Assembly (NCBI RefSeq): GCF_004514475.2
Contig: NZ_MYFO02000001.1
Location: 496,001-560,000, forward strand
Direction: 5' to 3'
Origin: Paenibacillus athensensis
Lineage (GTDB): Bacteria; Bacillota; Bacilli; Paenibacillales; NBRC-103111
Length of the DNA stretch: 64,000 nucleotides
Shown here: one piece after another, positions 34,467-42,699 of the stretch
Position numbering within the stretch: position 1 is the stretch's first letter
How the letters are laid out: the number at the start of each line of letters is the position of its first letter
Notes under the pieces: model-generated
What the model saw: only the letters and a program-made list of their open reading frames with translations
The model's database searches: none
Told to the model about the DNA's origin: nothing
Made by a program: the position numbers and the translations under genes

Positions 34467-35669
34467 TTATTTAAAAGTAGGAAATGGATCCTTGAATACC
34501 CTCCAGTTCATGTTCATCTCTTCGGCTGTTAACAACACTTCATCCAAGGTGCGCGTAATTTCATCTCGATTCATCTCGATACCGATTAAAACAAGCTTGG
34601 TCACTCGATCTCCCCAAGTCTCATCCCAATCGGGGGATTTCGGATAGTCTTCTCCGAAATGCATGAATCGTTCTTCAGGCGATAACACAGCTACCCACAG
34701 GCCTGCTGGTGACAGCTGTTTGGAAACACCAGCTTGACTGAAGGAAAGCGCCGTATTGTTCCGCGTAGCCAACCAGATTAACCCTTTAGATCGAACAACC
34801 GATTTCGGCCATGCAGCCAACCATTTGGAGAATCGCTCAGGATGAAAGGGGATTTTGCGCGTATAGACAAAGGAGGAGATGCCATATTCTTCTGTTTCCG
34901 GGGTATGCGCCTCCTTTTGCAGCTCCTGAATCCAGCCTGCCGATTGACTCGCCGCCTCAAAGTCGAATAAGTGGGTGTTCAGGATTTCCTTTGGATTCAC
35001 TTGACCATGAGTTGTTCGAATAAGCTTAGCTTTGGGCTGCAAGCCCTTTAAAGCCTTCTGCAGTTTTTCAAGCTCAGCCTCTGTCACCATATCGCATTTA
35101 TTTACAATCAGCACATCACAGAACTCTACTTGCTCTGTCAGCAGCTGAACCACTCTTCTATCATCATCACTTCCTGCTTCCTGTCCGCGGTCCTTCAGAG
35201 TATCACGCGTATGATAGTCCTGCCAGAAGTGATAGGCATCAACAACGGTTACCATACAATCCAGTCTAGTCAGCCTCGCCAGATCGATCTCGTTCTCTTC
35301 ATCTACATAGGTGAAGGTTTGCGCGACAGGAACAGGTTCTCCCACGCCGGTCGATTCAATGAGAATGTAATCGAATCTCTTCTCCAGCGCTAGCCGCTCG
35401 ACTTCCTTCAGCAGATCATCGCGAAGTGTGCAGCAAATGCAGCCATTAGACATTTCCACGAGCTTTTCCTCGGTGCGGCTTAGTCCCCCGCCTTCACGAA
35501 TCAAATCAGCATCGATATTAACCTCACTCAGATCATTGACAATGACCGCTACCTTCAAGCCCTCGCGATTATTCAGTACATGATTAAGTACAGTCGTTTT
35601 GCCGGCACCCAAATATCCGCTTAACACGGTAACCGGAATTCGTTCACTTTCAGCTATAACGTTTTTCAT
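34467..35669 (-). CDS. zagA: ZagA/YciC-type COG0523 GTPase, copy 1
   Basis: The ATG at 35669 is chosen over 35687 because it is better spaced from GGGAG; it gives 400 residues, as in B. subtilis ZagA (YciC). Motifs are [14 protein letters not shown] (P-loop), [25 protein letters not shown] (C-x-C-C), [10 protein letters not shown] and LIVNKCD. The C-terminal domain contains [16 protein letters not shown] and [12 protein letters not shown], typical of the long YciC type. ZagA is a known Zur-repressed metallochaperone that senses ZTP and supports folate synthesis. It lies between the AAA ATPase and the metallophore operon with its own operator at 35877. Confidence 0.9.
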   Translation of the reverse strand: MKNVIAESERIPVTVLSGYLGAGKTTVLNHVLNNREGLKVAVIVNDLSEVNIDADLIREGGGLSRTEEKLVEMSNGCICCTLRDDLLKEVERLALEKRFDYILIESTGVGEPVPVAQTFTYVDEENEIDLARLTRLDCMVTVVDAYHFWQDYHTRDTLKDRGQEAGSDDDRRVVQLLTEQVEFCDVLIVNKCDMVTEAELEKLQKALKGLQPKAKLIRTTHGQVNPKEILNTHLFDFEAASQSAGWIQELQKEAHTPETEEYGISSFVYTRKIPFHPERFSKWLAAWPKSVVRSKGLIWLATRNNTALSFSQAGVSKQLSPAGLWVAVLSPEERFMHFGEDYPKSPDWDETWGDRVTKLVLIGIEMNRDEITRTLDEVLLTAEEMNMNWRVFKDPFPTFK

Positions 35670-35817
35670 CGTTTTGCACGCTCCCATTTTGTATTAGATC
35701 AACCCTGCAAGGCATAATACACTTAACGCAGAAGATTTGACGAGCATACGCAAAATAGAGAAAATAATACCTTTTTCATGCGAATGCCAGGCAAATCGAC
35801 CACATTGTACTCGGAGG

Positions 35818-35856
35818 TCAACCTGCTCCTGCGATGATGCAATCACATGATTTCAT
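35818..35856 (-). other. Possible 12-codon leader peptide ORF
   Basis: A frame MKSCDCIIAGAG with stop, preceded by CGAGGTG at seven bases, lies just downstream of the Zur operator and 150 bases before zagA copy 1. It has two cysteines. It may be a leader peptide or chance; no attenuator hairpin is evident. Confidence 0.2.
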
Positions 35857-35876
35857 TTACACACCTCGTTTGATTA

Positions 35877-35895
35877 AAATGTAATTATTACGATT
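35877..35895. promoter_or_regulatory. Zur operator upstream of zagA copy 1
   Basis: AAATGTAAT-T-ATTACGATT, with a perfect core GTAATTATTAC, lies 208 bases upstream of the zagA start and 36 bases past the AAA ATPase stop. Confidence 0.8.
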
Positions 35896-35931
35896 AAAAG
35901 GCGCGACTATAGAAACTATAATCGTTTACAT

Positions 35932-36804
35932 CTAATTCCAAACCAGCTGATCTTCCTCATTCCCGGTGGTACGACTGCTCATCTCAAAATCTCCTTGCTG
36001 TGCTTTAGGATTGTAGGCCTTATAAGCGTCGGCAATTTTCTCATAGCTCATTTCGCTGTCTTCAATAATCACTTTGCGTTTAGCCTTGAGGATAATTTGC
36101 TCAATATCCGCGAAGCTGCATCCGCGGAGAATCGGGGTTGACTGTTCAATAACTTGCAGGCTTGATTCCGATTCTCCAAGCAAATTGATCAAAAACTGCT
36201 TGAGCTCCGCTAGTCCCGGAAGGCCATACGTCATCCTTGTATCAAAACGGCGCCATACCGCATTGTCTAATTCTTCCTCCAGATTCGTCGCGGCGATAAA
36301 GGTACTGTCACCTTGGAACTCATCCAAACATTGCAGGAGCGTATTCACAACGCGCGCCATTTCTTTGACCTCATCGATAGCATCTCGTGCCCTGGCGATG
36401 GCATCAAACTCATCTAGAAACAGAACACAGGTCGCAGCTTTGGCAAACTCAAAAATTTTCCTAATGTTGCTCGCCGTTTCACCCAGATGACTATGAATAA
36501 TCGCATCCAAACGAACCACAATCAGTGGCAAATTCAATTTATGGGCTAAATAAAAAGCTGTCAAGGTTTTACCTGTACCTGGTGGACCGAACATGACGAT
36601 TTTGTTTGGAATCGAAACGTCAGCTTCCATAAACTTCTCTTTCATCCCTTGAATGATAAGAAATTCATCAATGATTTGTCGATTGCTCTCTTGCAAAACC
36701 ATATGTTTGATTTTCTTTGCACATTCCATTGGTGAATACACTGTGGCGGTTTCAATCCCTTTGGACTTGGGCATTCGATTGTAGTTCTTACTGTTTTTAT
36801 TCAT
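35932..36804 (-). CDS. AAA+ ATPase, probable new Zur-regulon member
   Basis: A 290-residue protein with one AAA domain: Walker A FGPPGTGKTLTA near residue 72, Walker B CVLFLDEFDAIA near 132, sensor 1 FIAATNLE near 171, and arginine finger region NAVWRRFDTRM. A 50-residue N-terminal extension precedes the domain and a short acidic tail follows. It resembles small stand-alone AAA proteins related to the FtsH/Spastin group, with no protease domain. The preceding gene ends three bases upstream, so the two are co-translated. Placement downstream of zagA copy 2 and rpmG suggests Zur control. The target is unknown. Confidence 0.8.
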   Translation of the reverse strand: MNKNSKNYNRMPKSKGIETATVYSPMECAKKIKHMVLQESNRQIIDEFLIIQGMKEKFMEADVSIPNKIVMFGPPGTGKTLTAFYLAHKLNLPLIVVRLDAIIHSHLGETASNIRKIFEFAKAATCVLFLDEFDAIARARDAIDEVKEMARVVNTLLQCLDEFQGDSTFIAATNLEEELDNAVWRRFDTRMTYGLPGLAELKQFLINLLGESESSLQVIEQSTPILRGCSFADIEQIILKAKRKVIIEDSEMSYEKIADAYKAYNPKAQQGDFEMSSRTTGNEEDQLVWN

Positions 36805-36806
36805 CT

Positions 36807-37298
36807 TTACTTAACTCCTTCGTTCCTACTGCGTTCTATATTGTTAAATAAGTCAGCACTTCTCTCCAGCAGTAGACAAAATGACCGGTTATGACCTATG
36901 TAAAAGGAAGATAAATCGTACCTGTTGCGTTCAGGTTCATAAGTGACCATCAGACGATGTTTCATCCTCATCATGGCTAATTGAACAAAGTGATCTGCTT
37001 CCTTGGAAGCGCATATGGTTAAATAGGCATATAGGGAGTGATCTTCGGGCTCATCCAGTACACTGACTCCCGCACAGGAATATTCCGTCTTGACCTGCTT
37101 TTGGTTTAACAGCCAAAGCGCTTTATGAAGTTCAGCATCGACATGCACCTGATCCAGCAGCATGGTTTGTTTCGGACGTCTACGTAGCTTGACGTTTGAA
37201 GTCCATCTTACTAGCTCCTGCTCTCGTCGATTCCACTGTGCTTCTGAGTGTCTGCTCAGTATAATCTCATCGGATCCATTAACGTTCAATTTTGACAT
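36807..37298 (-). CDS. Unknown protein partnered with the AAA ATPase
   Basis: The ATG at 37298 follows GAGGA at eight bases and gives 163 residues. I do not recognise the family. Visible features are a basic N-terminal third (VKLRRRPKQTML), the central ALWLLNQKQVKTEYSCAGVS with a lone cysteine, and a C-terminal YDLSSFYIGHNRSFCLLLER. The layout of a short motif (L-N-x-x-x-V-x-T-x-x-S-C-x-G) recalls Tyw3-like or related small domains, but I would not assign it. It lies two bases before the AAA gene and 87 bases after rpmG on the same strand. Confidence 0.65.
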   Translation of the reverse strand: MSKLNVNGSDEIILSRHSEAQWNRREQELVRWTSNVKLRRRPKQTMLLDQVHVDAELHKALWLLNQKQVKTEYSCAGVSVLDEPEDHSLYAYLTICASKEADHFVQLAMMRMKHRLMVTYEPERNRYDLSSFYIGHNRSFCLLLERSADLFNNIERSRNEGVK

Positions 37299-37385
37299 GT
37301 GCACATTCCTCAACACCTGTAATTTGACCCTATTTGCAAAAGAAGGCAGGGCTCATCAGCCCAACCTCCCTTATGAATAGTAAGA

Positions 37386-37535
37386 TTAGCGCGTTTCACG
37401 ATGAAGCGTATAACGCTTCAGACGTGGGCAATACTTGCGCAGTTCCAATCGAGCCGGTTGATTTCTCTTATTCTTTGTTGTTGTATAATTACGATCACCG
37501 GTCTCTGTACAAGCTAATGTAACGACAACTCTCAT
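37386..37535 (-). CDS. rpmG: Ribosomal protein L33, zinc-free (C-minus) paralogue
   Basis: A 49-residue gene, too short for usual scans: [20 protein letters not shown], then [20 protein letters not shown]. The zinc-ribbon C-x-x-C pairs of normal L33 (TECG and CPRCKR) are here TETG and CPRLKR, so one cysteine of each pair is lost and zinc cannot be held. AGGAGGTGA precedes the ATG. It follows zagA copy 2 by 22 bases. Zur-controlled C-minus ribosomal proteins are known to replace zinc-bearing versions during starvation and release ribosome-bound zinc. Confidence 0.92.
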   Translation of the reverse strand: MRVVVTLACTETGDRNYTTTKNKRNQPARLELRKYCPRLKRYTLHRETR

Positions 37536-37557
37536 GGGATTCACCTCCTGTTTGTAA

Positions 37558-38772
37558 TTAGCCTACCGCTACTTCTTCCATTGCTGCATTGGGCAGAATG
37601 TCCTCATATTGGGTCCAGTCTTCCTGCATCTCCGTATCCGTCAATAAGCAAGCATCCAGGGATTGAATGATCTCATTCTTATCCATGTCCATGCCGATAA
37701 ACACGATTTTATTGATCCGATCGCCGTAAGTCTCATCCCAATGCTTGATTTGATCAGCATCTTCTAGGAGAACAGCCTGCTTCTCTGCTTCCGGGAGCGC
37801 AGCGACCCAATAGCCTGCGGGTCCGAAACGTATAGAGGGCCCAGCTTGACTCATATTTTGAGCAAAATCGTTTCGCGTAGACAACCACATGATTCCTTTC
37901 GCTCTTACGATTTCCGCCGGCCAATCCTCCATCCACTGCATTAATCGTACTGGATGAAACGGCTTCACTCGCTCATAGACAAAAGAACCTATCCCGTATT
38001 CTTCCGTTTCAGGCGTATGTGCTTCTTTCTCCATTTCTTTCATCCAACCTGCTGATGTACTTGCTTCGTCGAAGTCGAACAAATGCGTGTTCAAAATATC
38101 CGCAGGGGCTACTCGCCCATGTACAGAGCGAATCAGCTTGGCTCTTGGCTGCAGCGAGCGAAGCACACCCTCCAATTCCTTCAGATCTTCTTCACTTACC
38201 ATATCGCATTTGTTCAAAATAAGCACATCACAAAACTCGATTTGATCTATGAGCAAATCAACGACATCCCTCGTGTCGTTCTCATCGACAGCTTGGCTGC
38301 GATCGAGCAGCGTCTCTCCGGAAGCATAATCATGCCAAAAACGATAAGCATCTACAACCGTCACCATACAATCCAAACGACAGAACTGGGAAAGATCGAT
38401 ACCTTGTTCCTCATCGATGTATGTAAATGTTTGTGCCACTGGCAGTGGTTCGCCAACACCCGTTGATTCAATCAAGATGTAATCAAACTTATCTTCTTTG
38501 GCTAGCTTCTCGACTTCCTTAAGCAAGTCTTCCCGAAGCGTACAACAGATGCAGCCATTGGACATTTCCACAAGAGATTGACTCGTTCTTGAAATTCCGC
38601 TGCCATCTCGAATAAGGTCTGCATCGATATTCACTTCGCTTAAATCATTGACGATAACCGCTACTCTTAGACCATCGCGATTGTTTAAAACATGGTTAAG
38701 CAAGGTCGTTTTCCCTGCTCCCAAATAACCGCTTAAGACGGTTACTGGTATTTTCTTTTCTGATGTTAACAT
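37558..38772 (-). CDS. zagA: ZagA/YciC-type COG0523 GTPase, copy 2
   Basis: The ATG at 38772 follows AGAGGTG at six bases and gives 404 residues. It has [49 protein letters not shown] and LILNKCD, then [16 protein letters not shown]. The sequence is close to copy 1 (34467-35669) throughout, so this is a recent or maintained duplication. It appears closer to B. subtilis ZagA than copy 1, for example in [19 protein letters not shown]. Two Zur sites lie upstream. It heads a transcript with rpmG, the unknown protein and the AAA ATPase. Confidence 0.92.
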   Translation of the reverse strand: MLTSEKKIPVTVLSGYLGAGKTTLLNHVLNNRDGLRVAVIVNDLSEVNIDADLIRDGSGISRTSQSLVEMSNGCICCTLREDLLKEVEKLAKEDKFDYILIESTGVGEPLPVAQTFTYIDEEQGIDLSQFCRLDCMVTVVDAYRFWHDYASGETLLDRSQAVDENDTRDVVDLLIDQIEFCDVLILNKCDMVSEEDLKELEGVLRSLQPRAKLIRSVHGRVAPADILNTHLFDFDEASTSAGWMKEMEKEAHTPETEEYGIGSFVYERVKPFHPVRLMQWMEDWPAEIVRAKGIMWLSTRNDFAQNMSQAGPSIRFGPAGYWVAALPEAEKQAVLLEDADQIKHWDETYGDRINKIVFIGMDMDKNEIIQSLDACLLTDTEMQEDWTQYEDILPNAAMEEVAVG

Positions 38773-38788
38773 GCAAGACACCTCTATT

Positions 38789-38807
38789 AGTTGTAATTAT
38801 TACGCTT
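38789..38807. promoter_or_regulatory. Zur operator next to zagA copy 2
   Basis: AGTTGTAAT-T-ATTACGCTT with the perfect core GTAATTATTAC lies just before the ribosome binding site. Confidence 0.78.
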
Positions 38808-38820
38808 TTATCGGAGGATA

Positions 38821-38844
38821 AAAAGCAAACCAAGGTTTGCTTTT
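38821..38844 (-). terminator. Terminator of the znuCBA operon
   Basis: AAAAGCAAACC and GGTTTGCTTTT form a perfect 11-bp stem around AA; on the minus strand TTTTTATCC follows. It lies between the two Zur sites, so the zagA copy 2 transcript must start after it. Confidence 0.75.
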
Positions 38845-38863
38845 AGTTGTAACTTTTACGATT
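38845..38863. promoter_or_regulatory. Second Zur-like site upstream of zagA copy 2
   Basis: AGTTGTAAC-T-TTTACGATT is a weaker palindrome with a GTAA/TTAC core, 54 bases from the site centred near 38798 and on the other side of a terminator. Confidence 0.55.
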
Positions 38864-38895
38864 ACAAGCAACAGTTTACTCACTTTATTATCATT

Positions 38896-39864
38896 TTATT
38901 CATTTAATGCTTTCTTCAGAGCTTTTAAATTGTTCTCCATAATGCCAATATAATCAAGGTTATTCTTTTTATCGTCGTCGGTCAAGCCTTCGATTGGATT
39001 CAGTACATCCGTTTTCGCACCAATTTCCTTGGCAATGGTTTGCGCAATCTTAGGATCAACCAATGTTTCAAAGAAAATCGTTTTCACTTGATTTTCTTTG
39101 GCGAATTTTATTACTTCCGCCATTTTTTCCGGTGACGGCTCTTGTTCTGGAGATAAGCCGGAGATTGGAACTTGTTTTAAACCGTAGTCCTTGGCCAAGT
39201 AGCCGAACGCCGCGTGCTGTGTTACGAAATCTTTGGATTTTACATTTTTCAGATCTGATTTAAAAGCCTCGTCCAATTTTTTTAACTTAGCCATGTATGC
39301 ATCTGCATTCTTCTGGTAGTCATCTTTGTGGGCGGGATCGGCTTTTGTTAATCCTGCTTGTATGGCTGCAACTTCTTTCTGAGCTAGTGTCGGATCAAGC
39401 CACACATGAGGATCAAGAATCTTGCCACCCTCTTCTTGTTTGTCATGCTCAGCCTCTTCTTCCTCTTCAGGTAAGCCTTCCATAAGATCTAAACCTTTGC
39501 TGGCTTCCACAACAACACGCTTATCGTTAGGTGTGCTTTCCAGTGCTTTCTCGGCCCAACCTTCTACGATCCCATTATAAACGAATAGGTTCGCATCCTT
39601 AAGCTGCGCCATATCCTTTGCGCTAGGCTCCCAATCATGCGGCTCAGCTCCTGCCGGAATAAGTCCAATCACATCGGCATGATCCCCGGCAACCTGCTTG
39701 GTGAATTCATACATCGGATAAAAAGTGGTTACGACTTTTAATTTGGACGCACTACCTGCAGCAGGATTTGTGCTAGCTGGGGACGACCCCGCGGAACACC
39801 CTGATAATAGAACGGCAGATAAAGCTGTAAATGCGAGAGATTGTGCAACCCATGTTTTTTTCAT
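38896..39864 (-). CDS. znuA: Zinc-binding lipoprotein of ZnuABC
   Basis: A 322-residue lipoprotein with signal peptide and lipobox LSGC (Cys23). The zinc ligands of cluster A-I binding proteins are visible: EPHDWEPS near residue 74, DPHVWLDP near 150, QHAAFGY near 215 and FFETLVDP near 280. The flexible loop before the second ligand is acidic with one histidine (EEEEEAEHDKQEEGG), not the usual histidine-rich loop. It is the last gene of znuCBA. Confidence 0.93.
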   Translation of the reverse strand: MKKTWVAQSLAFTALSAVLLSGCSAGSSPASTNPAAGSASKLKVVTTFYPMYEFTKQVAGDHADVIGLIPAGAEPHDWEPSAKDMAQLKDANLFVYNGIVEGWAEKALESTPNDKRVVVEASKGLDLMEGLPEEEEEAEHDKQEEGGKILDPHVWLDPTLAQKEVAAIQAGLTKADPAHKDDYQKNADAYMAKLKKLDEAFKSDLKNVKSKDFVTQHAAFGYLAKDYGLKQVPISGLSPEQEPSPEKMAEVIKFAKENQVKTIFFETLVDPKIAQTIAKEIGAKTDVLNPIEGLTDDDKKNNLDYIGIMENNLKALKKALNE

Positions 39865-39912
39865 TTTAATTTAATCCTCCTAAAAATATAATAATGGATG
39901 TGAAAGCGGGCA

Positions 39913-40791
39913 TTATTCGGACAAACCAGGCATGCTATTGATAGGGGCAACTTCCCCTTCCAAACTTTTTGAATTTCTTACTTTTCCCCATTTAACTAAA
40001 GCCTTCTTTAAGCTAATGCCGGCAATAAGGAAAAACAGCAGCAAAAGAGCGATTGTTCCTCCAGGTGGTGTACTCAGCTGATAGGATGCCGTCAGACCAG
40101 AGAATACGCCGAGAAGTCCAATTCCCATAGCGATAAATATGGCTGAATAAAAGCTTGAAGCAATGCGAATAGCTAATGCAGCTGGAAGTACAACTAGTGC
40201 AGATACGAGTAAAACACCTACAATTGGCATCGCCGCCGAGACAATCATGCCAGTTATCACACTAAACCCAAGGGATATCCATGAAACCGGCAGTCCGCTT
40301 GTTTTAGCGGTATCCTCATCGAATGTGATTTGATAAAGCGGCCGCCGGAAGACAAAGAAAAACGTTCCGCCTATCATTGCAACAGCAAACATAAGAATCA
40401 ACTCGGTCTGATTAACAGCCACTACGGAACCAAAGAGGTAGGCGGAAAAGCCCTTGTTAATGCTTTGATTAAGATTCATGAGTACCACCGCAGTCGATAA
40501 ACCACCGACCATGATGATAGCTACTGAGATTTCACTGTATGTCTTATAAGATCTTCTGACGTATTCCACTGCCACCGCACCTAACGTCGCTACAACAAAT
40601 CCGGTTAGGGTAGGATTCATGTGCAAGTAGGCTCCGCCAGCTACGCCCGCAAGAGAAACATGGGAAAGCATGTCAGCCATTAAGGCTTGCCGTCGCAGCA
40701 TAAGGTATACGCCAAGCACAGAAGCTAGAAGTGCGATTAGCCCACCGGCACAAAATGCCCGCTGCATGAAGTCGTAGTGCAACATTTCCAT
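39913..40791 (-). CDS. znuB: ZnuB zinc ABC permease
   Basis: A 292-residue permease of the ABC-3 family with about eight helices; characteristic stretches are LMADMLSHVSLAGVAGGAYL, YLFGSVVAVNQTEL and PIVGVLLVSALVVLPAALAI. The gene overlaps znuC by 55 bases and starts after AAGGAGGAAG. It forms the membrane channel for zinc with the ZnuC ATPase. Confidence 0.93.
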   Translation of the reverse strand: MEMLHYDFMQRAFCAGGLIALLASVLGVYLMLRRQALMADMLSHVSLAGVAGGAYLHMNPTLTGFVVATLGAVAVEYVRRSYKTYSEISVAIIMVGGLSTAVVLMNLNQSINKGFSAYLFGSVVAVNQTELILMFAVAMIGGTFFFVFRRPLYQITFDEDTAKTSGLPVSWISLGFSVITGMIVSAAMPIVGVLLVSALVVLPAALAIRIASSFYSAIFIAMGIGLLGVFSGLTASYQLSTPPGGTIALLLLFFLIAGISLKKALVKWGKVRNSKSLEGEVAPINSMPGLSE

Positions 40792-41444
40792 CCGCCTTCC
40801 TCCTTTCGTTCCAGCTCAATGATTCGATCCAGGTAGGGTTTTACTTCAGATAAGCTGTGAGTAACCATGATTACCGTTCTTCCGTGTTCCTTTACTTGAT
40901 GATTCATGAGTGCGTAGAAGCCCATACGACTTTCTTGATCCATTCCCGTTGTGGGCTCGTCTAATACTAGCAAGTCCGGTTCTTGAGCAAGAGCTCGTGC
41001 AATACAGATCCGTTGTTTCTGTCCACCGGATAGCTCCCCAATCTTCCGATCACGTAATCCCCACATCCCTACCTGCCGTAATGCCTTCTCTGTCTGATCC
41101 ATATCTTCCTTTTGTAACCTGCGGAACCAAGAACCTCGGGCTGCTCTTCCTGATTTTACAAACTCAAGAATCGTGCTGGGAAATCCACTGTTAAAAGCAG
41201 CGATTTGTTGAGAAACGTAACCAACTCTGAGCTTGTTCCCATCACTATTCTTAGCTGATAAATAAACGTTGCCTTTCCAAGGCGTATATAGGCCCAATAA
41301 CAGCTTAAGCAGTGTTGACTTTGAAGCTCCATTCGGCCCTGTCACCGCAACAAATTCGCCTGATTGAATCTCTACATTCGCATCTTGAATGCAAGGCGTT
41401 TCGCCATAGCCGTATTCAACCTCTTTCATTGAGGCAACTAGCAT
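40737..41444 (-). CDS. znuC: ZnuC zinc ABC ATPase
   Basis: The ATG at 41444 lies downstream of both Zur sites; the longer frame from 41537 runs through them and is rejected. The 235-residue protein has Walker A GPNGASKST (a serine variant that is usual in Bacillales ZnuC), signature LSGGQKQRICIARAL and Walker B LLVLDEPTTGMD. The C-terminus GGWKCCTTTSC is cysteine-rich, as in related ZnuC proteins. Confidence 0.92.
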   Translation of the reverse strand: MLVASMKEVEYGYGETPCIQDANVEIQSGEFVAVTGPNGASKSTLLKLLLGLYTPWKGNVYLSAKNSDGNKLRVGYVSQQIAAFNSGFPSTILEFVKSGRAARGSWFRRLQKEDMDQTEKALRQVGMWGLRDRKIGELSGGQKQRICIARALAQEPDLLVLDEPTTGMDQESRMGFYALMNHQVKEHGRTVIMVTHSLSEVKPYLDRIIELERKEEGGWKCCTTTSCSGHFVPVG

Positions 41445-41473
41445 CTTCTCAGATCCCTTCATCATATCACGTG

Positions 41474-41492
41474 TCAAGTAATAATTACGATT
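41474..41492. promoter_or_regulatory. Zur operator 1 of znuCBA
   Basis: A perfect core GTAATAATTAC at 41478-41488 lies 30 bases upstream of the znuC ATG. Confidence 0.8.
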
Positions 41493-41495
41493 AAT

Positions 41496-41514
41496 GAATG
41501 TAATTTTTACGCTT
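41496..41514. promoter_or_regulatory. Zur operator 2 of znuCBA
   Basis: GAATGTAAT-T-TTTACGCTT lies 22 bases, about two helical turns, from operator 1, allowing cooperative binding on one DNA face. Confidence 0.7.
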
Positions 41515-41722
41515 AAATGATATAAACAATCATTCAATTATATTCTTATTCGTTATCGAATATATCTTAAAGTTTATCGCTTTTCTCAAATAGTAAACAT
41601 TACATATTACATCGTAAAATATATCTTGTTTTATTTCTAATGTCAATACTTCAAAAAAAGAGATAATCCACAACCCTATTGATGGACTGTTGAATTAACC
41701 CTTTGATCAAGTAACTATCCCC

Positions 41723-42148
41723 CTAATTCCGGCACTCTTCACAAATGCCATACACTTCAAATCGATGACTGACAATCTTAAAATTGCCAGGAAGCTGCAG
41801 CGCTTGTTCCATCGGACAATAATCAAATGTAAGCGTTTTTTCACAATTGGTGCAGATCAAATGATGGTGATGATGATGCACGCAGCTGGCGCGGAATTTC
41901 AAACCACCCTCCATAAAATAAAACTGCTCCAAAGCACCCATATCGCTCAATAAGCGTAAATTTCGGTATACAGTATCGAAACTAACACTGGGATAGTCCA
42001 GAACCATTTGATCATATACGTATTTAGGCGATAAGTAACCGTCTGATTTGGAGAAAATTTCAGCTAACGTTCGCCTCTGCTCTGTAATCCTCCAGCCATG
42101 CCTAACCATACTATCAATCATCTCTTTGACCGTTGTTTTTTCTGACAT
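41723..42148 (-). CDS. zur: Zinc uptake repressor Zur, paralogue A
   Basis: A 141-residue Fur-family repressor with the recognition helix region SVSFDTVYRNLRLL, metal-site HHHHHHLICTNC, FDYCPMEQ and the C-terminal YGICEECRN. GAGGG precedes the ATG. It lies downstream of the znuCBA promoter region in the same direction. No clear Zur palindrome lies upstream of it, unlike paralogue B. Which of the two is the main zinc sensor is not decided by the sequence. Confidence 0.88.
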   Translation of the reverse strand: MSEKTTVKEMIDSMVRHGWRITEQRRTLAEIFSKSDGYLSPKYVYDQMVLDYPSVSFDTVYRNLRLLSDMGALEQFYFMEGGLKFRASCVHHHHHHLICTNCEKTLTFDYCPMEQALQLPGNFKIVSHRFEVYGICEECRN

Positions 42149-42268
42149 TTATCATACCCTCTTCGCTTTTATATATATGTATAGTGAAGGATATTTTTAT
42201 GTTAGTCAAGTAAGCAGCGCAATGCCAAATTTGCAAAACAAGGGTATATTTTCAAGTCAAAAATGCCA

Positions 42269-42413
42269 TTAATCGTGAATGACTACTTTTGTTTTTACCG
42301 GAATATTTTCGTAAATCCCTTTTGCATCTGGAACGCTTAGACGGAAACACCCGTGCGAAGCTTTTTGCCCAAGTTTGCGTGCTTCATCCTCTAATACATT
42401 CCCATTAAATCAG
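42269..42413 (-). pseudogene. YkuD-type L,D-transpeptidase C-terminal remnant
   Basis: On the minus strand the last 47 codons of a YkuD-domain protein survive: NGNVLEDEARKLGQKASHGC, FRLSVPDAKGIYENI and KTKVVIHD with stop. The catalytic histidine and cysteine in SHGCFRLS are present, but a stop lies directly upstream and the rest of the enzyme is gone. The following 42414-42699 contains a few decayed codons and no gene I can support. Confidence 0.75.
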
Positions 42414-42699
42414 CTCAGCTCGCAGCTCGCTCAAAGTAATATTGAGATTACCGCTAAAATTATCCTCTTTAAGTAGACACTCGGCAAAACCCGTCATGGT
42501 ATGATGGGAGCGCGTGAAAGCATAAGGGGGATTTTGTCATGAAAAAAAAATGGACAGAAGCTCAATAATTATTCAAGAATAGATGACTATCCGTTTCTAG
42601 GAGCCAAAGTCATTCATATGTTAGGTTTGTGTATCGCCAATGCCCTAGGCAGGTCTGAATCAAGGCTTCGATAATGAAAAAATGAGGGTGGAATGTTCT

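Noticed and set aside
40737-41444. ZnuC Walker A with serine in place of the second glycine (GPNGASKST)
   Set aside because: This variant is usual in Bacillales ZnuC/AdcC proteins as I recall them, so it is not a defect.
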